Positions 1 through 12,318 are shown, counted from the stretch's first letter. The stretch is DNA of 64,000 nt from Akebia trifoliata (GCA_017979445.1 CM030716.1:17007443-17071442), one strand, 5' to 3'. Notes: generated by a model from the letters alone, not told the origin. Numbers and translations are program-made.

Positions 1-534
1 TGACCAAATTACCAAAATACCCCTAACATCAAAAAAACCCTAGAGCCTACGTTACGATTAGGAAAACTCATTCAAACACATAAAATAACAAATCGAAATC
101 AAATAAATCATTTCGCCAATTTTCACAAGATTCGACAAAATTACAAAAAAGCCCCTCATAAAGTTCACGACCATTTCATACAAAACAAACTTCATAAATG
201 ACAAAAACCAATATTCCCATCGAATTCCTTACGAAAAATTGATTTCAAAACATCCTGGAACATCGAAAATCGACTTAAAATGCGAAAATTCCTCTCCGGG
301 GGTAAAACGATAATTTCACAATTTTTATAATTAAAATTTTTGAAATTAATAAATAAAATATTAAATAATTAAAGTGAAACATTAATGAAATTAATTTAAA
401 ATTTTGAATTAAAGAAATCGATCAATCAGGCTCTTAGGAAAAATTGTTGAGGGTTCGCAAGATATTTATTTAAGGACCCCACCATTTGGGGGTCCAAAGA
501 ATTAAAGATATAATAGAGGGGGGTTCTCCAAAAA

Positions 535-712
535 ATTAAAGTCAATCAAGAAAGACTAAAGTCAAGGTATTAAAGTCAATCAAGGAAGACTAAAGTCAAA
601 ATTAAAGTCAATTCAGTAAGACTAAAGTCAAAATCTTAAAGTCAATCAATTAAGACTAAAGTCAAAATATTAAAGTCAATCAAATAAGACCAAAAGTCAA
701 AATCCTAATAGA
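535..712 (+). repeat. Tandem repeat in family I U3 (about 32-36 bp, 5 copies)
   Basis: Five imperfect units each carry AAAGTCAATCAA followed by AAGACTAAAGTCAA. The same block recurs in the LTR at 15780-15950 and, reverse-complemented, at 18128-18345, 28263-28535 and 43975-44080, with unit number and sequence differing between LTRs. It lies upstream of the TATA box, in the enhancer part of the LTR. Confidence 0.75.
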
Positions 713-884
713 GTTATAATTAAATAATAACTTTATAGAGTTCTAACTAAAATACAACTCTACTTAAAAACGATTCTAATTAAAATACAACTCTACCTAA
801 AACAATTCTAACTAAAATACAACTCTAACTAAAAGAATTATAATCAAACACTAATTATAATTAAATCAACCCTTAAAAAAAATC

Positions 885-893
885 TATAAATAG
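885..893 (+). promoter_or_regulatory. TATA box of family I LTR
   Basis: TATAAATAG lies about 600 nt before the LTR end. The same box sits at 16130-16138 in the element A 3' LTR and in antisense form in the minus-strand LTRs (near 18110, 28240 and 43790). Transcription would be expected about 30 nt downstream, at the start of R. Confidence 0.65.
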
Positions 894-1303
894 AGGTCCT
901 CACACCCTATTTTCGTATCAAATGATAAATCCTAAGAGAAGTAGGTCTAAAAGCCTCCCTAGCCTCCCTAGCCTCCCATAAACCCTAGTTTTGGAGTCCT
1001 AACTCCTTACCTAACATCCCTTCTTCGATTTTAGCCTAAAAAAATCTAAAAGCCCTTCAAAAACACCCCAAAAGTCCATAACAAACTCGATCAGAAAAGA
1101 GATACCTTGCCTCGGAGATCAGAAATCAAATCCGGAGACAAAACGAAGTAAGGAGTATGGTACAAGAAGCAATTTTTGTCAGATTTGAGGGAACAAGGTC
1201 TTTGCTATCGAAAAGGTATAATTTTTTATTTATTTTTATTATCTAGATTTTTTAGCAATGTAACTTATTTGGAAAATTAGTAGAGATCGGCTTTGGCCGG
1301 GCG

Positions 1304-1330
1304 GGGTTGGTGCCTAACACCTTCCAACCC
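1304..1330 (+). promoter_or_regulatory. Conserved LTR stem-loop, copy 1
   Basis: Stem GGGTTGG (1304-1310) pairs with CCAACCC (1324-1330) around the 13-nt loop TGCCTAACACCTT (1311-1323). The position, about 165 nt before the LTR end, puts it in R or U5 of the transcript. Confidence 0.7.
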
Positions 1331-1494
1331 TGTAATGTGATCCTCGAATTCAGTTTTTTATTTCTGTTCTAGATTAGTTTTTTATCCGTTTAGAGTCATT
1401 GATCGGTTCGTAGACCGTAATAACTAGGTGGCGACTCCCAAACCTCAAGGGTCAAAAGCGGATCCGCGCACCCTGCGGATCGAGGGCGCTTTCA

Positions 1495-2879
1495 CACTCT
1501 AATTCAAATTCATACTCCAACTAATCCATTATTTGTATAACCCTAAGATAATAATCAATTCACCTTATATCACTTCCTTGTTAATATCTATCAACAACAA
1601 TTTCTTCAAATCTTCTCTATTCTTTATATTTACTTATCTCACCAATTACACCGTCTATTATGTTTTACTCATACCTACCATGATTATTACTCATTGCATA
1701 GACTTACCGCAAACACATCACTACTATTTGCACACAATTTAATACTCCTTAATAAAATAATATACAACCTTCACACTTATTATATCCCTACTATCTACTA
1801 ACACTAAATTCGTAAACTACATTAAAATCTCTATTCCTAATATACCAATATCTTTATATTCAATGCAGTATTCCATTTCTGCTTACCGTGACATCTCCTC
1901 ATAATTTTCATGATTTAAAACCTTAATCAAGAGGATAAATCTTACATCAAATAAATTGTTTCGCAACTAACCATGTGTGAAGGGCCTGACAAATTACTTC
2001 TTCAATATGGACACGTGGAACATCCGGTGAATTTGCTCAAAATTTTTTCAACTACTTCAAATGATCCCATAAGCTGCAAGTCACATGCTTTCTTTCTCTA
2101 CTCCTAACATTACAGTATTGACCAGTTACTGTTTAAATATCAATTAATCCTTATTCATGTAACTTTATATTTTGCCTAAATCATACATATTTTCACTTAT
2201 CATTTAATATTGACAGTACCACAATTAACCTTTACAAATCTGACAATTATCTCTCATGACTTTCAATTCATAAGCAATATTGCTATCTTACCTTCTTCAT
2301 CTATTTCTCACAATTTCATTAAGTCACCATTAATGCAACCTTGTCCTTCTCGTATTTTACTTCGACCCACCTCCTAACTTATACTATACTAAATCTATTT
2401 TCTTTTACATACCACATGCTCTTTCAAAATTGTACGATACCTTTTTCAAATTTCACCAGTTCCTATTAGTTATTACCCATACCTTCACTTGCTATATAGT
2501 TACATTACTAGTCTTATAACTCGCACTCACCTTCTCATACTTTACAATTATCCTTACACGTAAAACATACCTATCAATTATCAAAATGCAGTCTAGTTGG
2601 TTCACGGTTAGCTTTTTTTTATTTTTTATAATAAATTTGCACCCTTTCATTCTAGTTCCGAATTAGTTTCATTCCTTTACCCCCTTACTATTAGTTGAGT
2701 AGTTTTTACTCCGCCCACTTCCAGAAGTTTCGCAGTTCCAAATTATAATAAATATCAAATCGCTAGAAAAAGGGTGAGGTTAAAGATGAGGATGAGAGGA
2801 TAGCATAGAAAGTGGAAAGTGGTAGGAGAAAGGTTGGTTGTTTAGTCTGCTCCAAATATTAGACTAGAATAATGAATAG
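1495..2879. other. AT-rich DNA, no gene recognised
   Basis: Both strands carry frequent stops. The segment follows the family I LTR end and precedes, in plus coordinates, the 3'-most recognisable part of the minus-strand family III element. It may hold decayed pol sequence of that element, but no RT or integrase motif could be read. Confidence 0.4.
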
Positions 2880-4640
2880 TACAGCTCTAGCAAGTATGCA
2901 AACTTTCAGCAGAATTATATGATCTAGAAGAACCAGTATTGAATAGAACTCCAATTTCTAACATTATAATTAGAAATCGTACTTTCCAAAACTTTATCGC
3001 AGACAGGTACTTTCTCCTGGGTCATAACCCTTTCTCGTACTTGTGATAGGGGACATTCTCTCTTGATATGTCCCACCTGATCACACGCGTAACATGTCAA
3101 CAATCTTGTCTTCGTAGATCTCTGTGGATTAGGCAGTTGGTAGACTGTAGGCTCTGAACCCGTCTTGTTGATTCCTTTGGTCCTATTGGCATCATTGGAG
3201 CTCCAATTGCTCTCTAACTCAGTGATGGGAAACTCTACAACTCAGTAGTGGAGGAGTTCTATATTATGGATATACTGATCTGGAGGAGATTGGCCTCGAA
3301 TACATCGGCTTCTTGCCCGAATCTAATCTGGGAATAAAAGAAATCTAAGGTCAACTAATTTGCCCCCTGGAGGTCTGTAACTCTATTTCCTCTCGTTCTA
3401 TCCTTTAAGCTCGATTTACCGTATCTCTATAATTGGTAATCTCAATCATCAACCTCCTGGCCCTTAGGTAGGATCATAGTCCTCTAAAGAATCTACAGGC
3501 CTTTTGCAGATCTGCTAAGATAAGCTCGAGCGTATCTCGTGACAACTTAGTGAATATCATTTTATAGTCTATAATCGATAGATGACCTTGTACTAATCTC
3601 AAAAATTCCTTGTGCTTGATTTCTCGAACAGTCTTAGATATAAATCTATCAAAAAATATCTTTCTGAAGTTTACCCACTCAAACGATCCATATCCCAATA
3701 CATTCCTTTCAAAACCTTACTAATGATTGGTATTCTCATCCAATTGGAATATAATCACCGTCACCCACTGATCTCTTGGGCATTACATGACACTCAAAAT
3801 CTCTCAAGTCTTCAAAACCCACTAATTGACCTCAATCGGATTGAAAAAGTCCTCAAATCTCGATAGACGTAATCGTTGAAAATTCTACAACCACATCCCT
3901 AGATTTATCTGTCCTTTGGACTGGGAAAATCTCTCATTCTTCAAAGATACGACCTGTGATAGTGGTCCCTGAGGTGGAATAGTATAAGCCTCTGGCGAAG
4001 AAGTCCAACAATTCCTTATTTCTTGGACTTAGTGCTATACCTTGCAATTGTGGTAAGTTTTATACCATTTCTAGTTTCTGACCACTAGTCTTATCTATTC
4101 GGGGTGGCACGAGTACGTTATCCACTTTATTGAAATCTGGTGGCCTGATCGTTTCCTAAATTTTTTTGTTTTGTATCTTTCAGAGCCACACATCCTTAAT
4201 TGATTGACGTCGACCCGAACATTGCTCTCTTTTATGTCCCGATTTGCCACACTCATAACATATCACAGCTATTTCTTTTCGATTGATTTAATAGTATATA
4301 TTGTTGTTTCTTATAAAATTCTTTCATCCATTGAGTATGTATGTCTATAATCTCACTCCTCATGTATGATATTCTTTTTTTTTCGATGAATTTGCTAGAT
4401 TCATAATTGTTTGTCTTTTATCAAATACTAAATGCCATCCTTCCATTTGGCTTCGAGGTGGTGATGGTTGTATTATTTATATTTCCTCTCTAAACTTGAT
4501 ATGAGACTTAGCCATCTGTCTCATGAATGAAATTAACTGTGCTATTAGGTCAGTGGTCTGATCAAAACTTTTCTTGTTTCTATTGCGTTTCGACTTCTAC
4601 CTCATCCATTCTTCTCGCTTGTGTTTATCCGTCACAAGGC
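2880..4640 (-). pseudogene. gag: Family III gag-protease remnant (Ty3/gypsy)
   Basis: Reading on the minus strand from the primer site at 4950, there is first a CCHC zinc knuckle (4219-4260, C-x2-C-x4-H-x4-C, reading CYECGKSGHKREQC). Next comes a capsid-like block at 3698-3474 containing W-x2-F-x3-F followed by EIKHKEFLRLVQGHLS, typical of the retrotransposon gag core. Then comes a second CCHC knuckle at 3053-3094 (CYACDQVGHIKREC), then a protease-like VLFNTGSSRSY near 2952-2920, where the catalytic D of DTG is N. Stops and frameshifts interrupt every part. The order protease after gag and the iMet primer site fit a Ty3/gypsy element. Lineage within the group (Tekay/Del-like is possible) is inference. 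A knuckle upstream of the capsid block is unusual and may mean two overlapping gag remnants. Confidence 0.75.
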
Positions 4641-4938
4641 ACTTATCAAAATAAGGTCAAAATCGCTCTAACGTAACTATGAATTACTACCGTAATTTAG
4701 GATTTAGTAATGGACTCCATTTTCATTACTAAGAGAACAAATTCAGAATCATATCCTAGGCTTATTAGGCTCTATAGACTTCTAGACACAGAAGAACTCA
4801 TAATTTCAATACGGAACTACTAATGAGTTTAGATAACGAATTCCTAGTGACACTCTATAATTATCGCTCTAATATCTGTGGTATCAGTCAATTCTCTAAA
4901 ACATAGCAGATCAGTATCCCATACAGATCTAATACTAT

Positions 4939-4950
4939 GCTCTGATACCA
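4939..4950 (-). other. Primer-binding site, tRNA-iMet type
   Basis: The minus strand reads TGGTATCAGAGC, the classic complement of the plant initiator tRNA-Met 3' end, two bases downstream of the LTR end at 4953. It fixes the orientation of the family III element and shows the LTR at 4953-7509 is its 5' LTR. Confidence 0.9.
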
Positions 4951-4952
4951 TC

Positions 4953-5543
4953 TGTTGCACCCCACCAAACACTAACACAAAACATGGATTTCATTTTATA
5001 TATCAAAATAAGACAACATATACATAATACACAATGGTGGAGTATTGGAATTAGAGAGTTGGGATTCACGTCTGGATCGCTCCCAGTTGGGACATAATGT
5101 TACAATTCTTCTCTAGCTTTTAGTTTCTGATTTTGTGGCTAGTCGCTGTTTACTACGCTTGGTTGACCATTTATCCAGCTCAGGCTGGCCGTTTGACGTG
5201 ACCGTAAGATATGGGTCTCTTTTCGATGTGTCAGAACGTTCGACTACTATAGATTGTTAGTGATCACTGACTAATCATCTTCGTCTATGCCTATGAGGCG
5301 TGCATGTGATTCCCAAATATACAAACCATTCGTATACGACCACCTTTACATTACAAGTTCACTAGTAAAGATAGAGAGGAATAACCCGGATTCCAGTTGT
5401 GACTCCACTCTCATACGCGTCCTATACCACGTATGAGCTTGGTGGTCCCTACCGTACATCCCATGATAGTACACCACTCCGGATGATATGACATACTATC
5501 CTTTCAGGCATTCACAAACTCTTTAACAATTCACAAAATAGCT

Positions 5544-5619
<76 letters not shown>

Positions 5620-7509
5620 CTTTCATTTGAAAATAAAAGAGAAATTAATAATACAAGGTTGAGAATGGATATCTAGTTTCCTACCATGCAAGTGTGGCCA
5701 CCCGACCTAAAATAAATAATAAAATGGAAACGTAAAAAGCGCCTCGCGCTAATAGAAATTTAAATAAACATGCAACCAGCAATATTATCCCTAGATATCT
5801 ATTCATCAATCTACACACAACACAACAACGTAAAATGCAGACATCACCCCTCGGGTGTGACTCTGACATTTTATCGTTTCATACCCTTTTTCCCTTTTTC
5901 TGATTTTTACAATTTTCAATCTCTTCAATAAAATATCCATTTTCTGATATTCATCAACTCAATATGAGTTCATTGAATATTAAATCACATTTTCCAACTG
6001 TAGAATTTATTTCTATCAATAATATTGGAAAAGAATACAAATTTCATATCAAAACGGGGTCCGAGCAGTGCACAATACCTAATTTATGGAAATAACCCGT
6101 TAAAATACCCTACCCACGTATAATTTGTTAAAAATACAATTAAACATGTCAAACATGCAATTTCTGGCGTGAATTTTTGAAATAACAAAAGAATTCTATA
6201 TTTTGGAAATACATCCAAAACTTTTTCGATAAAATCCTAAATGCAATTTTCACAATCTACAATTACTAATAGAAATTGAGAGTTCCTTACCATCTTTATG
6301 CGAAAGGACCGAAGCACGTACGTGAAAATCGAGGCGATCAACACGGAAATCGAGATGGACCGAACTTCGAAGTGACTGATTTTGAAAACCGGTCCTGTGG
6401 TTTCAAAGATCTCGATGTGATCGTCCTTTCTCCCTTCTGCGACGGAGGACGATTTGACCCCGAAACGGATGAAATTCGAGGTCGAAGTTTTGAAATTCCC
6501 GTATATACGTACGACTGATTTTTGACTATACGGGGTGAAAAAGACGAGAAAATGGAAGGAATTTGGGTGGGTTATGTAGATGTCGAGACTGCGAACGTTT
6601 CTCCCTTCTACGTTGGAAGACGATTTGACCCCGAAACGGACGAAATCTGATGTCAAAGTTTCAAAATTTTTGTATTTAAATACGGCTAATTTTTGACGAT
6701 ATTGGATGAAAAAGAAAGTGAAATGGAAAGAGGTTGGGTGGGTTTTGTAGAGAACGTAGCTGCGGGCATTTCTCCCTTCTGCGTCGATTGTCGACGGCGA
6801 GCCGTTTGTGAGAGATCTGAAGTAGAAGATCGAAGAAAAATGAATTTTTTTTTTATAAAACGGGTTGGTTGTTGGACGGGTTGGAGAAGACGAAGGAATA
6901 AAAAAAATTAAAAATTTTATTTATATAAAATTTGGGACGAATTCGGTATTTTGTCAATTGTTTTGATCGACGATAACTTGACCATTCGAACTCCAAAACT
7001 GACAAATGAATACTCTATTTCGCCTAATTTTTTGTTCGGGATCTAATAGTATAGTCAATTTCTACAAATTCTGTCTCTATCAAAAGTTTACATTTTTGGC
7101 CTGAGGTGACCCTTAAACTTAATGTCGTTTTCGTTTTTGACGATAATTCGACTTTCTGGTCTCCAAAAATGACAAATAAATAGTCTATGTTCAATAATTT
7201 TTCGTTACAAATCCAATGGTGTAATCAAATCTTAATAATTATTGCTCTAGCAAAAAGTCACTATTTTAGCCTGATCCGACTCGGTAATCGAGGATTTTGT
7301 AACTTTTATATTCGGACTCACATTTGAGCATGCTTACAAGTAAAAATATATTTTTCGATCATTTTGAATCCAGTGGTGAGGTCAGATTCCATTAAAAATG
7401 ATCAGCAACATCCTAAAGTTTTACCCCTAAGTCCCACTTTCAAGATTTTCTTAAAATTCCACTATTTATTTTTTCCTCGAGATACGAATTGAAAATTAGG
7501 GATTTTACA
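4953..7509 (-). mobile_element. Family III LTR, full length (5' LTR)
   Basis: On the minus strand it begins TGTAAAATCCC at 7509 and ends GGGGTGCAACA at 4953, a TG...CA structure, followed by the iMet primer site. It matches the plus-strand LTRs at 41201-42822 and 54540-57884, including the block around TCACACCCGAGGGGTGAT (near 5840-5860 here). An AT microsatellite lies inside at 5553-5617. The copy at 54540 has about 0.6 kb of extra sequence near its 3' end. Small ORFs at 6237-6656 and 6276-6518 lie inside the LTR and are not thought to be genes. Confidence 0.88.
5544..5617. repeat. (CA)n(TA)n microsatellite
   Basis: A short AC run is followed by about 32 uninterrupted TA units inside the family III LTR. 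The homologous site in the LTR copy at 54540-57884 (near 56640) has only about six TA units, so the tract has grown in this copy. Confidence 0.95.
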
Positions 7510-8587
7510 ATTAATATATTTTTTTTGTGACACCATCTTCTTAAAACATTCCACAATAGGGGTTCATCGTCTTCAATAGGAGACCAAATTCGTCTCTCTG
7601 TTCGATCGACTGAAATCTTAGCCCGATCAGTTCATAGCTCATGATCAAAATCGTGGATTTTTCTTGATTCAAAGTTCAGAACCATTAAATCATTTCGAAA
7701 TCGACTCAAATTAACCGATTTCATTAAGAGAGAATTGATCTCTCTTCCTTTGGTCGAAGAGGAATTCGAAGTGGCTGGTTTGGATCGAGGGTAAATCTTT
7801 GATTCGAAGTAAAGGGAAGAACCTCAAATAGAATGTTTTTAAAAAATAAAAAATAAAAAAAACGAATTGTGTTATTTTAGATCCTTTTTATGGTTGTGCG
7901 ATGCACGATTGCAGAGATCAGCGTTTGTGGCTGATTTGGATCGAGGGTTTTTCAATTTGAAGTTTTTTTAAAAAATAAAATAAAAATAAAAGAAGGATAT
8001 CTCTTGAATCAGGCGAGTTTTCGTTACTGATCTTCTTGTTTAAAGTGGCTGCGATGACTCTTCTTTAAATTGTAACGCAGCCAATGTTCGTTGTTATAAA
8101 AAATTCTACTATTATGATTTCCGTACCATTTCATCAAAAAAAAAAAAAAGAAATAAATATAAGAATCTTGATCTGCTGTTGAGGGTGATAACGATGGAGA
8201 AGAGTGGCAACAATATTTCTTGTTTCTATTTCAACATCATCAAAATCAATCTATTTGAATTGGTGATCGAAAATCGATGATGATGATGTATTGTCCATGA
8301 AGACCTTAATGCTTTCTTGTTTCCACCCTTCGGTCAATTGAACCTTCACAGAAACTCTCTTGAGTCTGATATCAGATATCTGACTTGTAAACCATTCGGC
8401 ATTGGTTTGATTTAGGGGTCACTTGGATAGGAAGACTTCGGGTTTTGGACTCTTTCCGATTTTTTATGTTGCGAAATTTCTAAGGTTCAAAACCAATGGA
8501 TCATACGAGAAATCACGATTAAGTAAGTACATTTTTATATTTGCTTAATTTAATTGGTGATAATCGTGGCTACCCGGTTCATCTCAA
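7510..8587. other. Unassigned AT-rich DNA
   Basis: This lies between the outer end of the family III LTR and the first foldback element. A-tract and T-tract runs and stops in all frames dominate. A short phrase near 8410 (GGGGTCACTTGG) resembles one in the leader of element B near 27400, so part may be the 5' leader of element A. No coding sequence was recognised. Confidence 0.35.
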
Positions 8588-8702
8588 GGTATTATTAACA
8601 CACCAATGTTCATTTGTGACACACCAATCCTTATATGAACGATAATTTATTCTCCAAAAAATTGGTGTGTTGTAAGTAAACATTGGGTTGCTAGTAATAT
8701 CA
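8588..8702. mobile_element. Short foldback element, MITE-like
   Basis: The left arm (8589-8631) reads ATTATTAACACACCAATG with a second ACACACCAATCC. The right arm (8660-8700) is its imperfect inverse, with GGTGTGTTG and AAACATTGG. The whole is about 115 bp and could fold into one hairpin. A target duplication is not certain; TATTA/TAATA bracket it. It could also be a chance inverted repeat. Confidence 0.45.
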
Positions 8703-8928
8703 ATTTTTTCCCGATTGTTTTAAAGGATTGATATTCGTAAATTCTTTTTTTGATAGCAAACGGATTGGTGTGGCAACAATTTTTTTTTTTTTGGTTTGAT
8801 TCTTAATAAATTTTTTTTTTCAGTAATATTTTTTTTTTTAATTTAGTTTCCTTTTGTTCTTTAAAAAAATCGATTTAAAAAAAAAGGAGTTTTTTTTTTG
8901 TTGGTAAAGTACAAGTCAATTAGTTTTC

Positions 8929-9314
8929 TATATATATATATATATATATATAGAATGGCGTTATTACGACCCTCATTACGACCCCCTTTGCGACACACCA
9001 TTTTGTCTTATATGGGAAAAATGTTTGGAATGGGCTGATTTTTTGTGAGGATGATCTCTGTGATGAGGGGATCATCCTGGCAAAAAATCATCCCATTCCA
9101 AAACTTCTAACCCCATCAAAATTGATTTACAAAAATTGGACGGTCTAAAATTTTTCAACTTGAAAACATGGGGCTAGAAATTTCATAATGAGCTGATTTT
9201 TGGCAAGGATGATCTCCTCACCATACAGATCATTCTAAAAAAAAATCAGCCCATTCCAAATATTTTTGCCCATATAAGACAAAATGGTGTAACCCGACCC
9301 ATATATATATATAT
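8929..9314. mobile_element. Foldback element inside a TA microsatellite
   Basis: TA tracts flank both sides (8929-8952 and 9302-9315). Between them, the left arm around 8995-9056 contains CACACCATTTTGTCTTATAT and GGAATGGGCTGATTTTT. The right arm around 9227-9300 is its near-perfect inverse, ending TAAGACAAAATGGTGT. Inside, each half folds again: GGATGATCT pairs with GATCATCC on the left (9050-9100), and a similar pair is on the right (9190-9260), giving a double hairpin. There is no coding capacity. A MITE mobilised in trans is the natural reading; TA insertion fits Tc1/mariner-like preference, but the superfamily is not settled. Confidence 0.7.
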
Positions 9315-9399
9315 AATTTCTTCTCTCTTTCAATTTGTTTAAGGATGATCATGGCTTATTATTTCAACGATTATCATCCCATTCTTAGTACAATATTAT

Positions 9400-10670
9400 T
9401 TGAAACCTCAATTTGCTTAGGGTCACCCAAAGTAACCTTTGATTGGACCATATAAAAAAAAAATTTGTTGGGTTCGAACTAAGGATTAAATACTTTCTTC
9501 TAACATTAATATATGCTTAATTTGCTTATCTTTAATTGTATGGTTGGAATGGTGTTTGTTTTGATTAAATATTCATGTGATTCATGATAGGTTTAATTGG
9601 ACCTATGGGCCCATTTTTGGAAAATGCCCCGGGCACACCTTATCCTATTTTGCACACACCACATGCACGTTTACTGTTTTGTACGCTTGCACGTCCCATA
9701 TAGCCAACGTGGCACTATTACGTGACCCGGTCTCTTTGGGGACGGGACGTCATTCATGAAAATCACAACTCCAGTCATGTACCTTAGGGTATATCAAACT
9801 GGGGCATCAGTACCGTCTGATCAGTTGACTCTGAAAGGTATATCGATGCACCCAGGCTGGAGTGACCTGAGCCTTTGACCGATTGTGAGCCACACAGTCA
9901 CATGTCCCGTTTGCTAACGTAGTACTAGTACATGGTCGGTCCCCTCGTGGGTGCCAAACCATTTATGAAAGCTACAACTCTTGACTCGTACCCGTAGGTA
10001 AATAAAAGATAATCCAAGTACATCAATTGCACTTCTTGATCAAAACCAGTGCCTTAACGGGATCCTGCTCCGCTGTACCCTACTGTACGAGGGGGATAAA
10101 CTACGTCTATTCTAGACGAGAGGTATTTAAGTGGGCCCTTGCTCAAGTATCGTGCGCCATCTCTCAATTGGGGATCAAACTGGTTGTTTTTGACTTCAGA
10201 GAAGTGAGTTGAAGTTTTAGATTATCACCTATACGGTATATCAAACCAAGTCACCATGTACCGTCTGATTGAGTACGCTCGAGAGGTATATAGGTATACT
10301 TGGGCAAAGGTGGCTAGATAAAAATGCATTGCACGTAATAAGCTTAGAGTCTATAAACCTTCCCTGTAGGTCACGACTCGAATTTATCGTGGGTGTTCCC
10401 GGGTTGTTCATTGAATAATGAATGTCTGTGAATGATGAATGTTTGTGAATGTGAATGTACGATTTTTTCCTCAAGGATCAAATTTTTTTGTTTAAACCCG
10501 ATTTGAAACTACTGTATTACTGGGTGCACCGACCCAATAAAGAATCCATTCAAAATGTAGCAATAATGCATAATGACCCAGTCCATCTCGATCCGGCGAT
10601 CATGATGGCCGGGCCATTTAAATCAAAAAGGGAAATCAAAGTTTTTTCTAAATTTGAGTTTCAACTCATT
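9400..10670 (+). other. Leader of element A
   Basis: This is homologous to 47330-48420 and 63650-64000 and, inverted, to 24000-25290. Shared landmarks are GGGCCCATTT with AAAATGCCCCGGGCACACC near 9607-9640, CACATGTCCCG near 9900, GTAGTACTAGTAC near 9920 and a string near 10390 reading ATCGTGGGTGTTCCCGGGTT. Short ORFs (9577-9759, 10027-10212) do not keep one frame across the four copies, so a coding role is not supported. Confidence 0.65.
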
Positions 10671-11280
10671 TAAAAAAAAAAGAAAAATATTTTTCCCAAA
10701 AGAAAAGAAAATGATTTTTACAAAAGATCTATTTTTTTGCGTGAAATTTGAAATATGCTTTACTAATGGAAAAAATTATTTAAATCAGATATTTGATAAT
10801 TCAGTAAGATTATTTTTCCTTTTGAAATGATTATTACATTAATGAATTGTTTAATGGATTGGTACACAGAATTCAATAAAATCTCAGGGTTTGTTTAAAA
10901 TGTTATCAAGGGGGTGACACTGAAACTGGTTCAATTCACTTTCAATGAGGTTTAAGGGTTATCATTGTACCTAAGCTCAATCGTCCATTGTCTAGCTAGG
11001 GTTGTAAGTCTAGTCAGTTAGAACAAACGTCAGTATCAAGTCAATAGTTAGAAATAACCTCAGAATGTCTCAATATTGCCCAATTGTTCCCTGAAGATCA
11101 CCGTTCCTCAATCTTGTTGGTTATAGGCAATGTCTCAGTCCTTAGTCTTAATCAAGCCCGTTGTGGGTAGTTGTCTTGAGTTTTCATGAATTATTTGAGT
11201 TAGTTCGAGTCTAATTTTTTAATATTATGTTATCTTTAGATCGAGTCTATTCTTTTTCTATTGAGTCAATTTTATAGAGG

Positions 11281-12318
11281 TGTTTGTCGCCCCATCTGAA
11301 TTTGATTGGATAAAAGAAATTCTTGAATACCTCGAGTGCTTTAACGAATTAAACAATAATCTAATAGATTTCTCTCCTGAACAAGAAGATAAGAGTTGGG
11401 CTCAACTTTTAAAGGTCATTGACCTTGGAACATAAAATAATTCTTAGAGAGATTCAAATAGAAACCATCCTATCCCTAGAGGAACACGAAGGGGATAATG
11501 AATTTACCTAGAAATTTCAAAAGACTTGTTCGTGTGGTCTGATGAGGATATGTTAGGTGAAAGCTTGGGTGTTGTCTGACACGGAATAGATACTGGCTTG
11601 AGAAAATGAGATCAAGGAAGATGTTATAAAATGTATCAGTGCTATACTTCTCAAAATGGTAGAGCTCCCAGAATAGATTACATTCACAGACTAATGAAAT
11701 GGTTGAAGCGAAATTGATCTCTGATAACGGGTCATACTTAAAAATCGAGATTATTACTTTATGTTCAAAGTTCAAGATTTGGCATCATCTCCCTATCGTC
11801 CTCAGATTAATAGAGCGGTTGAGGGAAGCAACTAATAAGAGTCTCAAAATAACCATTGTGAAAATGTGTCAATCACACCAGGATTAGTCAGAGAAGCTAC
11901 CATTCATACTATGGGGGTACAGAAACAGTCTTACCAGTTGAAAAGGAAGTCCCATATATCAAGGTCTTGATGGAAAATCAATTGCTAGAAACAGACTAGG
12001 TTCTTCATTGGGTATGAAGATCTAAAATTGATTGAGAAATGACTTAGAGCTTTGTACCACGTGCAAGCTTATCAAAGAAAAGTCACCCATGCATTTGACA
12101 AGAAAATCAAAGCTCATCATTTACAAATCGAGGATTTCTTACTCAAAGAGAATCGAGTACCTATTTTTGACCCTAGAGGGAAGTTCAAACCAAATTGGGG
12201 AGGTCTGTTCATCATCAAAAAAATATTACCGAGAAAAACTGTCAGACTTCAAGATCATGATGGAATCGAATTACCAGAACTAACCAACCTTGACCAGATC
12301 AAATGGTACTACATTTAA
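11281..12318 (+). pseudogene. pol: RT stub joined to integrase C-terminal half (element A)
   Basis: Around 11520-11570 the frame resembles the RT N-terminal block (LFVWSDEDMLG, compare the intact-style FTWSYRDMPG at 58920). It then runs into integrase sequence: LISDNGSYLK at 11714-11743 carries the second catalytic D, a P-Y-R-P-Q segment follows near 11795, and the C-terminal end reads IFDPRGKFKPNWGG near 12160 and stops at 12316-12318 after IKWYYI. Several stops and at least two frameshifts break it. RT palm, RNase H and the integrase N-terminal half are missing, with the same junction as in element B (22105-23240). No function is expected. Confidence 0.75.

Larger units (their letters stand above)
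1..1494 (+). mobile_element. Family I LTR, 5' end cut by window edge
   Basis: This matches the LTR at 15001-16737 along its whole length; its first base aligns with about 15248, so some 247 nt of the LTR lie outside the window. It carries repeated AAAGTCAATCAA units in U3 (535-712), a TATA box at 885-893, the conserved stem-loop at 1304-1330, the PBS-like TGGCGACTCC at 1429-1438, and ends GCGCTTTCA. No primer-binding site follows the end, so this is a solo LTR or a 3' LTR, or its internal region was lost. The right flank begins CACTC; the matching duplication would be outside the window. Confidence 0.85.

Noticed and set aside
6237..6656. 139-codon minus-strand open frame
   Set aside because: It lies wholly inside a family III LTR and is not kept in the sister LTRs.
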